This document shows, one piece after another, positions 31,262-42,682 of a DNA stretch of 64,000 nucleotides. Numbering within the stretch: position 1 is the first letter of the stretch; each line of letters opens with the position of its first letter. The DNA is taken from contig KV423934.1 in the NCBI GenBank assembly GCA_001632435.1, positions 207,468 to 271,467 of the forward strand, read 5' to 3'. The notes under the pieces were generated by a model. It was not told the DNA's origin, did no database searches, and was given only the letters and a program-made list of their open reading frames with translations. Both the position numbers and the translations under genes were made by a program. This DNA comes from Calocera cornea HHB12733. Lineage: Eukaryota > Basidiomycota > Dacrymycetes > Dacrymycetales > Dacrymycetaceae.

Positions 31262-34200
31262 CTATCGGAGAGTGTCCCGCGGAACCTCGGGCAACGCCTT
31301 CCCCGTCCCGCTCTCCCAACTGCTCCCTACCTCCCTCCGGAGCCAATACCGGTCCCACTCCCGGACCAAACGCGGATCACTCTCCTCCCCGTCCCTCTCG
31401 CTTACCGAAGGCATCTCACCCTCCTCCCCGCCCGCGCTAACACCCCCAAACCCGGACGCATCCGCGTCCGCGTCCCACCCCCTCTCGCTCACCTCATACT
31501 CATCATACCCCTCGCTCACCTCATGCTCATAATACCCGCCCATGAGCCGCTCGTACTGCTGCACCACCTTGGGCTTGGGCCGCTGCTCCCTCCCGGGCTT
31601 CTTGGGTGCGGGCCGATCAGGCACGCCCAGGTACCGCCTCACGGCCCCAATGCGCTTGGCCAGCTCCTGCTGGTGCACATCCCCTGCTCCTTTCTCAGGC
31701 GGCGCGGGGCATAGCCGCTCCATGATCTGCAGGACCTTGCTTTCCCTGACCGTGCTCTCGTAGCGCGTGTTGAGCAGGCGCAGGAGCCGCCTGAGCAGCC
31801 CCGCAAAGATCGCCGGGGGAGGGACGAGGTACTCGCCCAGGTGGGTGAAGTACGCCGCGAGCGCGTCCACCGACCCGGCGGCCATAAATGCATCGACGTG
31901 CGCGAGCAGCCGGCCGTGCGCCGAGACGGTGTAGAAGAAGGAGATGGGCATGACGGGGGGCAGCTGGTAGATCTCCGAGTACGCAAAGTTCTTCATGTCG
32001 AAGGTGATGCAGGGGAGGAAGCCTTCGGCGATGATCCACGACGCGCACGCCTCGCCCAGCTTCCGGTCCTTGGACGCCAGGTACCGCCAGGCGTGGTTCC
32101 GCACCAGCGTCTTCTCCTCCGCGCCGGAGGTGGACTCCTCAGACAGGCGCGTCAGTAATGCGCCGAGCAGCCCCTTCCGACTGAGCAGCAGACCGTCTTG
32201 AAGCCAGTTGAACGTCGTTGGGCGTGCAAACATTGGCGCGGACGGCGGGGGAGGGTAGTAGCCCACAGTGCTCACTTCGACCAGCCGGAGAGCGCTCCGG
32301 ACGACATTGGTCGAGCACGTGCCGAGCAAGAGCCCCGACACGCACGAGACGGCCCGCCGCACCTCGTCATTCGTCGTCTCGCCTCCCGCGTGATACTCGA
32401 AGAGCCGTGTGACGAGCTTCAGAGCGGCGACCAGGCTCGGCTCGGTGGTGAATCGTCCTCTCTCCAACTGGCCGAGCATCCCTGGGATGGAGATACGAAA
32501 GGCAAACACGGGCTCGTGCCGGTCCGCAGCTCGCTCAATGTTCTCCGCAAGCTGCGCAGTCATGTCCTACAGCCAACGGTGAGTAGGCCAAACGAGGAGT
32601 ATTGCGAGATATGCTTACCACCAAGCGGTGGCTTTCACACGAAATCAGGACAGCCGCGCACTGGTCCCAGAAGGCGGAGTGAAGTATCCTGTACGGTTGG
32701 TCCCGGCGCTTATAGACGTGCGTCATCATCGAATCTTCCTTGCAGAGCGCTTGGATCGCTTGAAGGATCATCGCCATGCGGTCCTTGTCGTCGATGTCGC
32801 CGTGTACGAAAGATCGGTATAGCTCGGGCAAGATCTCTCCTTCTAGCATGGCGTAACGGGAGTCGCCTTCGCGAAGTCCAGGCAACGGCTTGCGTAGCAG
32901 CGGCTGCAATGCTGCGATCTGTACTCGATGGTAAGGTTGTGTGAATAGACGCCGCTCACCGTCAGACTCACCTGGACGCGGGGGCTTTTGGAGGTCGCAA
33001 GGAGATTGACCAGCTTGAGGAAGAAGGCGACATACAAGTCACTCGACATGAAGTGCGGGTCCTTGGCGGCATAGATTTCCCTTGTCATGGCATCCGATTT
33101 CCACAGTGCCTCGAGCGCTTCAAGAAGCCGTATTATTCGGTTCTCCTCCTCTTCGTTGCAGTCCACAAGCAAGCGGTACAACGTGGCTAGTGTCCCTTCT
33201 TTGAGCATTGCCCGGCATTGCTCGTCGGTCTGGGAAAACTGCCGCATTGCCGTCAGCGTAGCATCTTCCACGTCGGCTTTCTGTGCTGAAGTCTCCGACA
33301 CACGGAGCAGCCAGGCGAGCGCACGAGCTTCCACCGACGAGTCCTTCTGGATCGTGTACAGCTCTTGTTCCCGAAAGGAGGTTGCCCGATGCTTGTACCC
33401 TCTTCGCAATAACCAGACCCGGAGCACCGTGATGAGCGGGAAGCGATAGGGGCAGTCAGGGAAGAAGAGGGGAAGTGCCGAGAGAATGGCATAAACCGCC
33501 AAGGTTGCAGTAAACATTGTCGTGACGGCTTGAAACACAATGTTGTCAACCTCCTCAACGAAGACAATCACCCCAGCAAAGAACAAAAAGACGGATACAT
33601 GCAGGAGCATCATCAGCGAGTTGATGACGGCCCCAAGCTGCCACCGGTTTTGACCGCTGTAGCGGTATTGTCGTTGTCGGGCCTGGTCATATGGGCCGGA
33701 CGCAAGTCCGGAAGAGTATTCTCGTATCCACGTTTTGGATAGCATGGCTAGCAGAGCCGCCGATAGACTATTAAGGCTGATCAACGACCCGGCTGAACAG
33801 TACTAACAAAACGCACCTGAAAGCAAGTGCAGCAAACCAGAACACATTCACCATGCGGTCTTGCCAGTTGATTTGAAAGCAGGTTGGATTCAACGCCTGA
33901 TCTGCAGCGTTCCCGCAATTTCCAGTGATTTGAACCGTCGAGCCGCTGAGTTGCTGCAAAGCAATGGCAACAGCGTACTGGTCGTAGGGTACTTGAAGAT
34001 TCCCAATGGCGTTCTGGGACAGAAAGGAGGTTACGACGGCGGAGAACAAGCCGGCCTTTGCAGCAACAGTAGGGTACTTAGCATGTCAAACGATAGAGGG
34101 GCAAGGACATACAAAGATGAGAAGTGAATCCATGTCCTCATCCCAGCGTTTAGTCATTTTACCATCTCTCTCTACAGCTTCCTTGAGGTAGATTTGCCAT

Positions 34201-34766
34201 ATCTTCCAATCGCGTTGTGGTTGCGAAAACGGAGCTTCACGACGAGGCGAAGTGATGTCATCCAGGTCATACAAGCTCTTGGTTTCTCCTGCGGGCTGTA
34301 AGATGATATGTGTCAGGAAGACGCTAGATGCAGGACATCTCAACTGTCACGCACATTTATCTGAAAAAAAAAGACTGGTCACAATTGTAATGCATGAGTC
34401 TTATGGAAGCCTACCGTATCAGTAGAGAGTGTACGATAAGTTCCTCGATTCTTCTTGATAGGGTGGCCAGTTCTGCCAGTCCGCATAGGTCTGAGGTCGC
34501 CAGTTTGTAGTCGGAGTGGAGTGCGGCTTGGACGAGCATTTGGGCCGATAAGAGGAGAACTGGCATCCTCAGCCGACTTGGTGGAGGCCCGAGTCTCCAT
34601 ATGATAGAGACCAACTTCCTCCGCTTCATCTAGGTCCGGCGTCTATCAAAGCCGAGCGTCGTCAGTGGTGTCAGCCTGATTTTTGGATGTCAGGGGCACA
34701 GACCTGGTAGACTGGCAGGACAGGCGGGTCCAATTGGACCACCCTGGAAACTCGATTATGAAACAT
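31262..34766 (-). CDS. DUF6535-family membrane protein (copy C)
   Basis: Minus-strand exons: 34766-34704, 34642-34415, 34295-34113, 34055-33817, 33767-32972, 32918-32619, 32566-31262. All phases close and give 1,037 aa. The start codon follows CAACAACGCC. Motifs: QRDWKIWQIYLKEAVERD, WDEDMDSLLIF, AGLFSAVVTSFLSQNAIGNL, and membrane helices INSLMMLLHVSVFLFFAGVIVF and FTATLAVYAILSALPLFF. One symmetric phase-0 module exon (100 codons, 32918-32619; LALPELYRS-like helices, MILQAIQAL) sits before the C-terminal repeat exon (SIPGMLGQLERGRFTTEPSL). The C terminus is acidic. A 6-nt microexon (ATAAAT) may lie between the second and third exons. It shares its strand with SNF5, ending 404 bp upstream of it. 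Function unknown. Confidence 0.85.
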
Positions 34767-35188
34767 GGCGTTGTTGAACAGACAATGGGTTGGCGTCAAT
34801 GTGTCTTGTTAGAACTGACCGCAGGGAATGAGAGGCTTGCAAGCAAGGACAGCAGTGTAGTAATGTTGGCCTGCTCATTGTTCTGCAGCCAGGTACACAG
34901 CAAAGGCCGCTACCGCATGATAAAGCCATGTGTAGTTATAGTTCCTTTCCAAAAGAGGCGCGCTAGTAGTGTTCTTTGCTTGCAAACCCCATCAGACTTA
35001 GGAAATAGGTTGCTTCTCCCGAGAATTGACTCCGCTTCACGGGTTTGCGCAGTGAAGGCACGCCTCAGACACGCGTCAGCTGCATGGAGCAGCTCCCCTT
35101 CCACTAAACCCACCACATTTGAGTAAATGCTTCACAGGTCTGTTGATGTGCACCACCTCAATGCTATAGAACCAGGGCTTAGGAGATC
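34767..35188. other. Intergenic between DUF6535 copy C and the permease
   Basis: About 420 bp. It should hold the promoter of DUF6535 copy C (near 34767-34900) and the 3' end of the permease transcript. I see no further gene or clear motif. Confidence 0.5.
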
Positions 35189-37506
35189 CTACTCGCTAGC
35201 AAGCGCAGCGCGCACTTCCGCCCTACCCTCGTTTCCCTTATTCTTCAGCTCATCAGATGACATCGAAGCGGTCTCGCTCTTTTCCTTCCCCTCCTTCCTC
35301 TCACCCTCGTGCTCATTGTGCACCCCAACATTGGCCACTGGGCCGCGGAACCACGCGTACCCACCGTATTTGGGGAAGAAGTAGTACGACAGGGAGAGGA
35401 CGGTGACGCCGCCAAGGACGACGATGCCTACGCATGTTTCAGGATCAGCGCGGCTTGGAGAAGGAGAAGGAGAGGGAGACGTACAGTAGTTCATATTGGC
35501 TGCGTCCGAGTCTGGAGCAGTGGGAAAGAGGAATATGACCTGCCTCCGAGTCAGATACCGCCATGGACGCGTGTAGAACCGAACATACGTTCATGAACGT
35601 CATATACGCGACTGCGACCACCGCGACCGGCAGCCCGAACGCCCCCAAGGTGAATGGCCCCGGCTTAAAGTCGTTCGTGAATGCGAAGCGGCACGTAATG
35701 GGGATAGACCATGTCACGTAAAACGCTGAATGGCGTCAGGCACAGCACTCGCCCCGAGAACTTATGTGACATACCGACCACAGCCAATGAGAAGATCGCG
35801 CCTATCGCAGCGTTACCCGCAAAGGCGAGTGCACACAGCGCTATAGCACACACAGCGCACAGGATCACGGCGTTGATAGGTGTCAGGGTGCGCTGATTGA
35901 CCTTTGAGAGGTACCGCGACAAGGGCAGAGCGCCGTCCCGAGAGAAGGCAAATATCTGGCGGGAGGAGGACATCATCTACGCGTTTACGGCGAATGGTTA
36001 GAAGACAGGCGGAGGGTGGGGTGGGAGAAGGGTACCATGCTACTGCCGATCATGTACTGGACGATGATCACGACGGACCATACTGCCAATGTACCCTTCT
36101 GACCGAAGCTATTGAAGAAGATCTGCGACTACGGTCAGCGTCAGCGCATTTCATCGGTAGAGAAGGCTTACAGTCGCCATGGGTTGTCCGATGGGGCTGT
36201 TGATTATTGCCTCCAGGTCGGGGCCCATGCAGAATGCCATTGCCACGTTGATCGCCCAGCCTAGCAGGCAGCAGATGAAGACAGCGCTCACCATCCCCCA
36301 CGGAACGGCGACCGCCGCGTTCGCCGCTTCTTCGCTGATATGAATGCAGCCATCGAACCCCCCAACGGACCAGGACGGAGCGAGCCAGCCAAGGAAAAAT
36401 GCGAAGCCGCTACTGGACCATCCGCTCACTAAAATGGCTGAGTAATCCGAGGTTGTGTAATGATGAGATCGCCTTACAGTTGGTAAAGTTCCCGAAAACG
36501 AAGGAGGCGGGGTTGCGCAGTTCGCTAGGCGTTGCCGCCGGCAGAGCGATGATAACCGCGAAACAGAGACTGTCTGGGACATCAACTGACATTCGAAGCG
36601 CACACTAAGTTTTGATGTCACTCACACAAGGTTTAGGAACACGTAGAAGTTCTGCAGCCGAGCTAACACAGCGGTCGCAAGACTAGCAAGCAGGGCTTGT
36701 GTCAATATGATCAATACGACAACGGCACTTGACGAGATGATCAGTTACGAGGGCTCCAAGGCGCTTATATGCTTCTTACAAGGTTTGAGGCAGCGTGGCA
36801 GTAAAGCTGCCGTTGGTGCCGATCGACGCGGCAGCCGTGATCATAACCGCACATCCCCAATCTGCCGACGCCATTCCTGCAATGTTTGCCACGGAGTTGG
36901 TGTCTAAACGGGACAATCAGACTTGATCACCCAATCAAACACGGCTCTTACATCCAACAATCCAGCTCAGCAGGTTTCTCCATCGGGGCGACGAGAACGC
37001 GTACGTCCAATAGTACAACTGTCCTCGATCAGGATTCGAACAAGACCGACCACTGGCTACTCACACCTCCGGCCGTTGGTGCTCCGCTGCCGAGCTCTGC
37101 CAGGGCCATCGCGATGGCCATGATGAAGAAACTGCAGATCGCCCACGACCAGACCATGGAAACTGGTCCACCATAAGGAATAGCATAGATCAAGACGGAT
37201 CTGGAAGACGCTTAGAAAGAACGATGAGTGAAGTACTAGGCGTACGATAAACTCGACAAGCTGCCAATGATACTCAGAGCAATGCTGGCTTCAACTCAGT
37301 TTCTATTTCAGACGCGTATCAATGGCATTACCCGAAGGTCTATACATGATGAGAACGGAGTGATAACGTGGTGCATAAACGCGTACCTCAAGCGGAGTGA
37401 AGGCACGTTTGAACTGCTGCTTGTAGCCGAGCGTAGCAAGCAGTTGCTCATCCGCAACACGATGTTTGTCGCTATCGCCTCCTCCAAACAGGCCGAGTAA
37501 CTTCAT
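35189..37506 (-). CDS. Amino-acid/GABA-type permease (APC superfamily)
   Basis: A multi-exon minus-strand gene. Exon 1 (37506-37387) gives DEQLLATLGYKQQFKRAFTP, the usual cytosolic start of this family. Downstream exons encode IPYGGPVSMVWSWAICSFFI, MAIAMALAELGSGAPTAGG, LYYWTYAFSSPRWRNLLSWI, NIAGMASADWGCAVMI, LQNFYVFLNL, LCFAVIIALPAATPSELRN, FDGCIHISEEAANAA, INVAMAFCMGPDLEAII, SSSRQIFAFSRDGALPLSRY and FKPGPFTLGAFGLPV. This is the 12-helix amino-acid/choline/GABA transporter signature of fungi. The C-terminal exon (from about 35430) ends in a charged tail. About nine introns are visible. The intron after exon 1 does not close cleanly in my reading, so the second exon is uncertain. It imports or moves amino acids across a membrane; substrate cannot be assigned. 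Confidence 0.8.
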
Positions 37507-37702
37507 GGTGGTAGACAGAAACTGAACAGCGAGCCGACATACGAGATATCGTGTCGCTGGACCTTATCCAAACGCTGACCGGATCCGCGCCGTTTCCACA
37601 ATGATTCAAGCGAAAGAACGCATGGTACAGGGAATCAGGCAGATGCCATGGAATTCGTGGGGCAGAATTATCCTCAAGTTGCTACTTGATAAGTAGACCA
37701 CA

Positions 37703-37980
37703 TCATCTCTGACGAATGCTGGCATAAAGCCTCAGGTGGGGCGCGACGCGCGATAAGAGGCTTTCGTATCGAAGGGTATTCATTCTGCCAGCGTACGGGG
37801 TTGCCGTTGAAGCCGCGGAGGATGGAAAGAACCGCTCCATGAAAGCGGGACGATCCATCAGAGGCCGCTGGAAAGCCAAGAACAAGACTAGAGTATTGCT
37901 CATTGGGACATGGACTTCGTTGTTGGCGATCTCGACGACGGCAACGACGTGAGGGGTAGCACGGAGGACGGCGAAGTTGG
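37703..37980 (-). CDS. Possible 3' exon of an unrecognised gene
   Basis: After an acceptor-like TACCTTGTAG near 37982, a frame of about 92 codons reads NFAVLRATPHVVAVVEIANN, then VPMSNTLVLFLAFQRPLMDR and ends LRLYASIRQR before a stop. Composition is protein-like and better than the competing frames. Upstream exons between 38000 and 38400 are not clear, since several frames are closed by stops. It could be a decayed gene. No family recognised. Confidence 0.3.
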
Positions 37981-38738
37981 GCTACAAGGTAGTAACTGTG
38001 TTCGAGGTCAGCGGCGGATTCTCAACAAAGAGTGGTAAGAAATGGTATCAGCGAAGCAGAATTGCAAGGATTATCTCGACACGGATGATTAAGCCAGGGA
38101 TAACCGAAAAAACTCATCCTGAAAAGAACATAGTTTGGAACGAGATACGCACCATAACGAGCGACAGCAGCACTCCGGACGAGCTTCAACTCATTTGTGC
38201 CCTTCGAACCCCGGGAGCTTGTCGTGTGGGAGTACGATTAAAAATGAGACAGACCATCGACGAGCTTGATGTGAGTCGTCCCCATCAGTGTTTCACGTAC
38301 AGCAATCCATCTCTAAGAGGCCGGACGCGAGTTGGCATCTCAGCCTCTGCAGACACATATATCGACAGCCATGACGAGTTGACGATATCAAGGTGATACG
38401 CTGGCAAGAGACCGACTCATGAAAAAGTCATGTCTTGAGCGAATGAGTAGGGCAGCGCCGCGCGTGCAACCGAAAGCATAACTGGATGCTTCCGCTGATG
38501 CTTCCTCCTCAGGTTTGTGGCGTATACTGTACAGCACTCATGGAGGGACACCCTCAACGGTGCACTTTACGAGCTCGAATGCTTCTTTACGCATACGTAA
38601 CGAACTCCCTTGAACCAGGATATGGCTGGTTTACGGTGGACGGGCCAATGATAAGAGCATTCTTCCAAATATGTGTGGGATCGGTGCATTGGTATCGTGT
38701 CGATGTCCAGTCTGCAGTTATGGTCCGTGATCGCTCTG
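37981..38738. other. Intergenic, no supported gene
   Basis: About 750 bp with several possible short coding patches on the minus strand but no consistent exon chain. The right end is the 3' flank of the Fcf2 gene. Confidence 0.4.
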
Positions 38739-39707
38739 TCACCATTTCCGCCTGGCAGCCTTCATCTCCTTCCTTCTTCTCATCGTCAGCTTCCCCCTCT
38801 CGCCCCTCACGCCTTGCAGGTCCAGGAACTTCCTCTTTGCATACGACTTCGCCTCCGCATCCTCCACCAGCTCGTCCACAATGCTCTTCTTCCTCTCCGC
38901 TCTCGTAAGGTTCTTGTTCGACCGCGTCTCGAACGGAGTCTTGGTAGCGACGATCTTCCCGAGCTGGACATACTTTGGCACCTCCTCTTTCATCGCCTCC
39001 TTGCGGAGGAACGTCTTGGGGTCAAGTGCAGCAGCCAGTCGCGCGGCCTCCATCTCCCGCTTGATCTTCGCCAGCTCCGTTCCCGACGGGGTAGGCATGT
39101 CGAACCACTCCGGCCCGGCTGTCTTCTCCCGCAGCTCGCGCCGCTGCTTCTTGGTGAGACGCTCTGGCTCTGGCTCCGCTTTTCGCTTCTGTGCGGCTTT
39201 GGTTACGCGTTCCATGCCAGGGTCGATGGCGAGCTTGGCAGGCTCTTGTTTGGATGTAGGGGTCGTGAAGTACGGTTTAGGTAGGAGGGAGCTGACGTCC
39301 AGTTTAGGCAGTGGTCTGGGAGGTATTAGATTACATCAATGCACTACAAATGCAAGTGCGCACCGGTCATCGGACAGCTTGACGACATCCTCGTCCAAGT
39401 TCGCCTTCTCAGCCGCCCATTGCCTCTCCTTCTCCCGCGCCTTCTCCAACAGGGCGTTTAACCGTTCAGAGGTGACCGAATTGTCACTCTCAGCACCGGT
39501 ATCATCCTCATCCTCTTCACTCTCTTCGCTATCTTCCTCTGAAGAATCTTCTGTCTCGTCGTTGTCCTCCTCTTCAGCCTCTACAGCGTCGTTGCCTTCG
39601 TCTGACTGGGGGAATTCGATGAAGTCGTGTATGTCGGGCGTCACAATCTTGGGAGAAGACGGGCCAGCGACGGCTGATGATGCCTCAGCAGCACCAGTTG
39701 TAGGCAT
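38739..39707 (-). CDS. Fcf2-like pre-rRNA processing factor
   Basis: Two exons (39707-39364 and 39315-38739) join at phase 2 to 306 aa. The N-terminal third is strongly acidic (runs of Glu, Asp and Ser). The Fcf2 C-terminal domain is clear: TAGPEWFDMPTPSGTELAKI, ALDPKTFLRK, VPKYVQLGKIV, RSNKNLTRAERKKSIVDEL, YAKRKFLDLQ and a basic end (KLTMRRRKEMKAARRKW). Fcf2 acts in the nucleolar SSU processome in early 18S rRNA processing. It is divergent from Utp3/Sas10, another SSU processome factor, with only 197 bp between starts. Confidence 0.9.
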
Positions 39708-39904
39708 AGTTGATACCAAGAGTTTGCAGGGTTCGCAAAGTAGTAGTAGGACAGGCGCACGACCGTAATAAGGCCTGAAAAACACATGCAAGCGCTCGAA
39801 ATTCTGCTCCCGCTTCACTCGCTAGGGTCCATTGAATTGGCCTGAAATTTCCTGCTCATCGCAGTCAGACAACCGGTTTATAGCCTCACACTCAACTTTC
39901 TACA
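39708..39904. promoter_or_regulatory. Shared divergent promoter of Fcf2 and Utp3
   Basis: The 197 bp between the two start codons must contain both promoters and both 5' UTRs. No TATA box is obvious. Co-regulation of the two ribosome-biogenesis genes is inferred from the layout only. Confidence 0.6.
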
Positions 39905-42103
39905 ATGGCTCGCAGGAGAGTCAAGTCCGGCGCTGGGAAGCCAAAAGCATCGCCGAAAGAAGTCAGCCGGCGGGATGCCAGGATCATTGCGCCTGTGACG
40001 CATGAGGATCTCGGCCTCGACGAGGAAGAGACGTGTGCGTTGGCATCTTTGCAAGTTCGGATATAGTGGCTGATGGTATCTTCAGGGCACAAGGATCAAG
40101 ACCGGATACTGCTTGAAAATGACAGGGTGGAAGAGGATAGCGAGGGAGAGGAGGAAGTATTTGCCCTGAAAGGGATGCCCGTAGATGACGAAGATGAGGA
40201 CGAGGACGACTATGAAGACATAGATGAGGAGGATGAGGAAGAAGAACTTCCCGTTCCACCCTCCAAGAAGGCGGCCAAGTCAAAGTCTACCCCGAAATCT
40301 GCAGCGGCAGTACCAGCAGAATCCGAGTCAGAGTCTGAATCGGAGGAAGAGGGCTGGGGCACTAAACGGTCGGCCTACTACACGGCGCCTGGCGATGAGG
40401 TCGATTCGGAGGACGAGGAGGCGCGAGCGCTCGAGACAGCTGAAGCGAAGCGGCTGCAGCGGAAGGCGAGGGAGGCACTGGAGGAGGACGACTTTGGGCT
40501 TGGTGATGTGGAGGACGAGGTCGATGAAGTGGAGTGAGTTGCCTCACGCTTCAAAGTGGCATGGATGCTGATCTACCGTCAGTGTGATAATGGAAGAGAC
40601 TCCTGCGGCTATGGAGAAGCAGGAATTGCCTCAGGATAAGGAGGGACTGATACGACACCTGGAGATGCGGTCGCCGGAGACACTTGCTTTGGCAAGGGAA
40701 TGGGGCGACATCGCGTACCGGATATGTGAAATCAAGAAGCTAATTGAGGGGTAAGCATCCTGTTACCTCTCATTCATTATGCGTACTTATGACTGTTTGA
40801 TAGGCAACCTGGAGATACCGAACCCGAGCTTTTGGGAATCATGCAAGCGCACTACCAAGTGCTCCTCACCTACGGCACGACCCTCGCTTTCTACCTCCAT
40901 TTACGTGCAACCCCGTCCCACGCACGTTCCGCCGCTCCACTCTCAGCCCACCCGGTTCTGGAACGCCTCCTCCAGCTCAAGCAGTTCCTCCACGTCATGG
41001 AGAGCTACAACTTCGCCGCTGATGACCCGCTACGGACTGGCGAGATGGGAAGCGACGAAGAGGAGGAGGAGGGCATGGAAAGCTTGTGGGCAGTGCAGAA
41101 GCGGTTGGGGTTGGAAGATGGGGAGCTGGAGGCGCTTATTAGGGAGGCGCAGGGCCAAGGAGATGAGGATGGGGACGATCTCGAGCTGGGGCCTCCGCCC
41201 AAGGTAAATGGCAAGCCGAAGGTCAAGGCTGCCGCACAAACAAATGGGAAGGAGAAGAAGCCCATGAAGGGGAAGAAGAAGAAGGGAGTGACCTTCGACC
41301 TCGTTCAGCCCGAGTTCGTCCCCTCAGCTCGCAAGCGATCGGCAGCCGCGATGGACGCGGATGCCGATGCGGAGGACCTTGCCTACGGCGAGCCCACCAC
41401 GCTCAGCGCTGCCGACGCAGCGGACAAGACTGCGCGCAAGCGCTCGCTGCGCTTCCACACGTCGCGCATCGAGAGCGGTGCGGCTCGTCGCGATGCCGCA
41501 CGTCGTTCGCGCGAAGGTGGGGACGAAGACATCCCGTACAAGGCGCGGCGGAAGGAGCAGGAGGCACAGGCCAAAGCCCGATCGGAGGCGCGGCTGAAGA
41601 CTCAGAAACAGGAAGGGGCGGATCTGGACGAGGAGGAGTGGGGCGAGAGTGATAAGAAGAGGGCGAGGGAGGTGATGAGCGGTGGTGGGGAGGAGGAGGA
41701 CTACGAGGGACTGTATGAGGCAGTGGAGAGGGATAGAAAGAGGAGGAAGGTCGACAAGAAGGAGGTGTACGAGGCGGAACGCGCAGCTGAAAGGTCGGTC
41801 ATTTGCGGCATCGCGTTTACCATGCTAAATCATCATCGTCGCAGATATGTTCCGACGGAGGACGACGGCGACGGTCCTCGCTCCCTCACTCGGGCTATTC
41901 TTACCAACAGAGGTCTCACTCCCAAGCGCTCCAAACTGGCACGCAATCCTCGTGTCAAGAAACGTGTCAAGTTTGAGCAGGCGAAGAAGAAGCTTGCCAG
42001 CCAGAAGGCAGTTTACAAGGGAGGCCAAGCTGCACTGGGCGGTGACTATACTGGAGAGAAGAGCGGTATCAGCAAGAGACTCGTTAAGAGTGTCAAGCTA
42101 TGA
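39905..42103 (+). CDS. Utp3/Sas10, SSU processome subunit
   Basis: Five exons (39905-40034, 40086-40533, 40583-40750, 40804-41793, 41845-42103) join with closed phases to 664 aa. The protein starts MARRRVKSG and then has long acidic stretches. The Sas10/Utp3/C1D domain begins about residue 210: ELPQDKEGLIRHLEMRSPET, EWGDIAYRICEIKKLI, LLTYGTTLAFYLHLRA and HPVLERLLQLKQFL. The Sas10 C-terminal domain is at the end: ILTNRGLTPKRSKLARNPRV, KKRVKFEQAKKKLASQK, and GGDYTGEKSGISKRLVKSVK. It works in 18S rRNA maturation in the nucleolus. It is head to head with Fcf2. Confidence 0.93.
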
Positions 42104-42682
42104 TCGTAAGCAATGAGTTTCTAGGATGAATCTCATTGTCTGATATCAATGCCGCTCAGCTAGATACATAATGATATCATGTGGCCGCTGGGCTGGCTTT
42201 CGCCGCAAACCCGAACGTTTTGTTTGAGGTTGATGACTAGCTAGCGCGGAAGACAAAAGAAGCCCCTATAAGCTACTGCGCACGGACGCCGTCGACGTTG
42301 GTCTGAACTCGTCATCTCTTCTTTCTGCCACGACCACACCGACGTCTTTTCGTTCCATATCCTCCCGCTTGATATAGGTTTTACGTGTTTTCCATTTCCC
42401 CTCCGCTGAAGCTTGTTTCGAAACCTTTTCCTGTTAGAAGTTCTGATTTGGTGCAAACCCGGGGCTCGGGCGCGAGTCGGAAGCAAGTGCGATAAGACCC
42501 AGGTTCAGGGCCGGCTGTCATCGTCCATCCCCAGGGAACGCGCGTCGCCCCCCAGTGCAAAATAGGGGCTCGTTGTCGAGGTCGTCGTTGGCGGCCTACA
42601 CAACAGCTCGACAATATTCACCATAAATCCTCCTCTGAAACTGTCTACCCGCCGCCCTTCAAAGCTGCCATGCCAGGATGAC
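42104..42682. other. Intergenic region upstream of Epl1
   Basis: 3' flank of Utp3 and promoter of Epl1. Directly before the Epl1 start, an ATG at 42670 opens a three-codon frame (ATG CCA GGA TGA) that overlaps the leader, a possible minimal upstream ORF. No other gene is supported. Confidence 0.5.

Noticed and set aside
38190..38230. A GGTTCGA-like word suggesting a tRNA B box (minus strand)
   Set aside because: The following bases do not fit the B-box end, and no cloverleaf or A box could be drawn around it.
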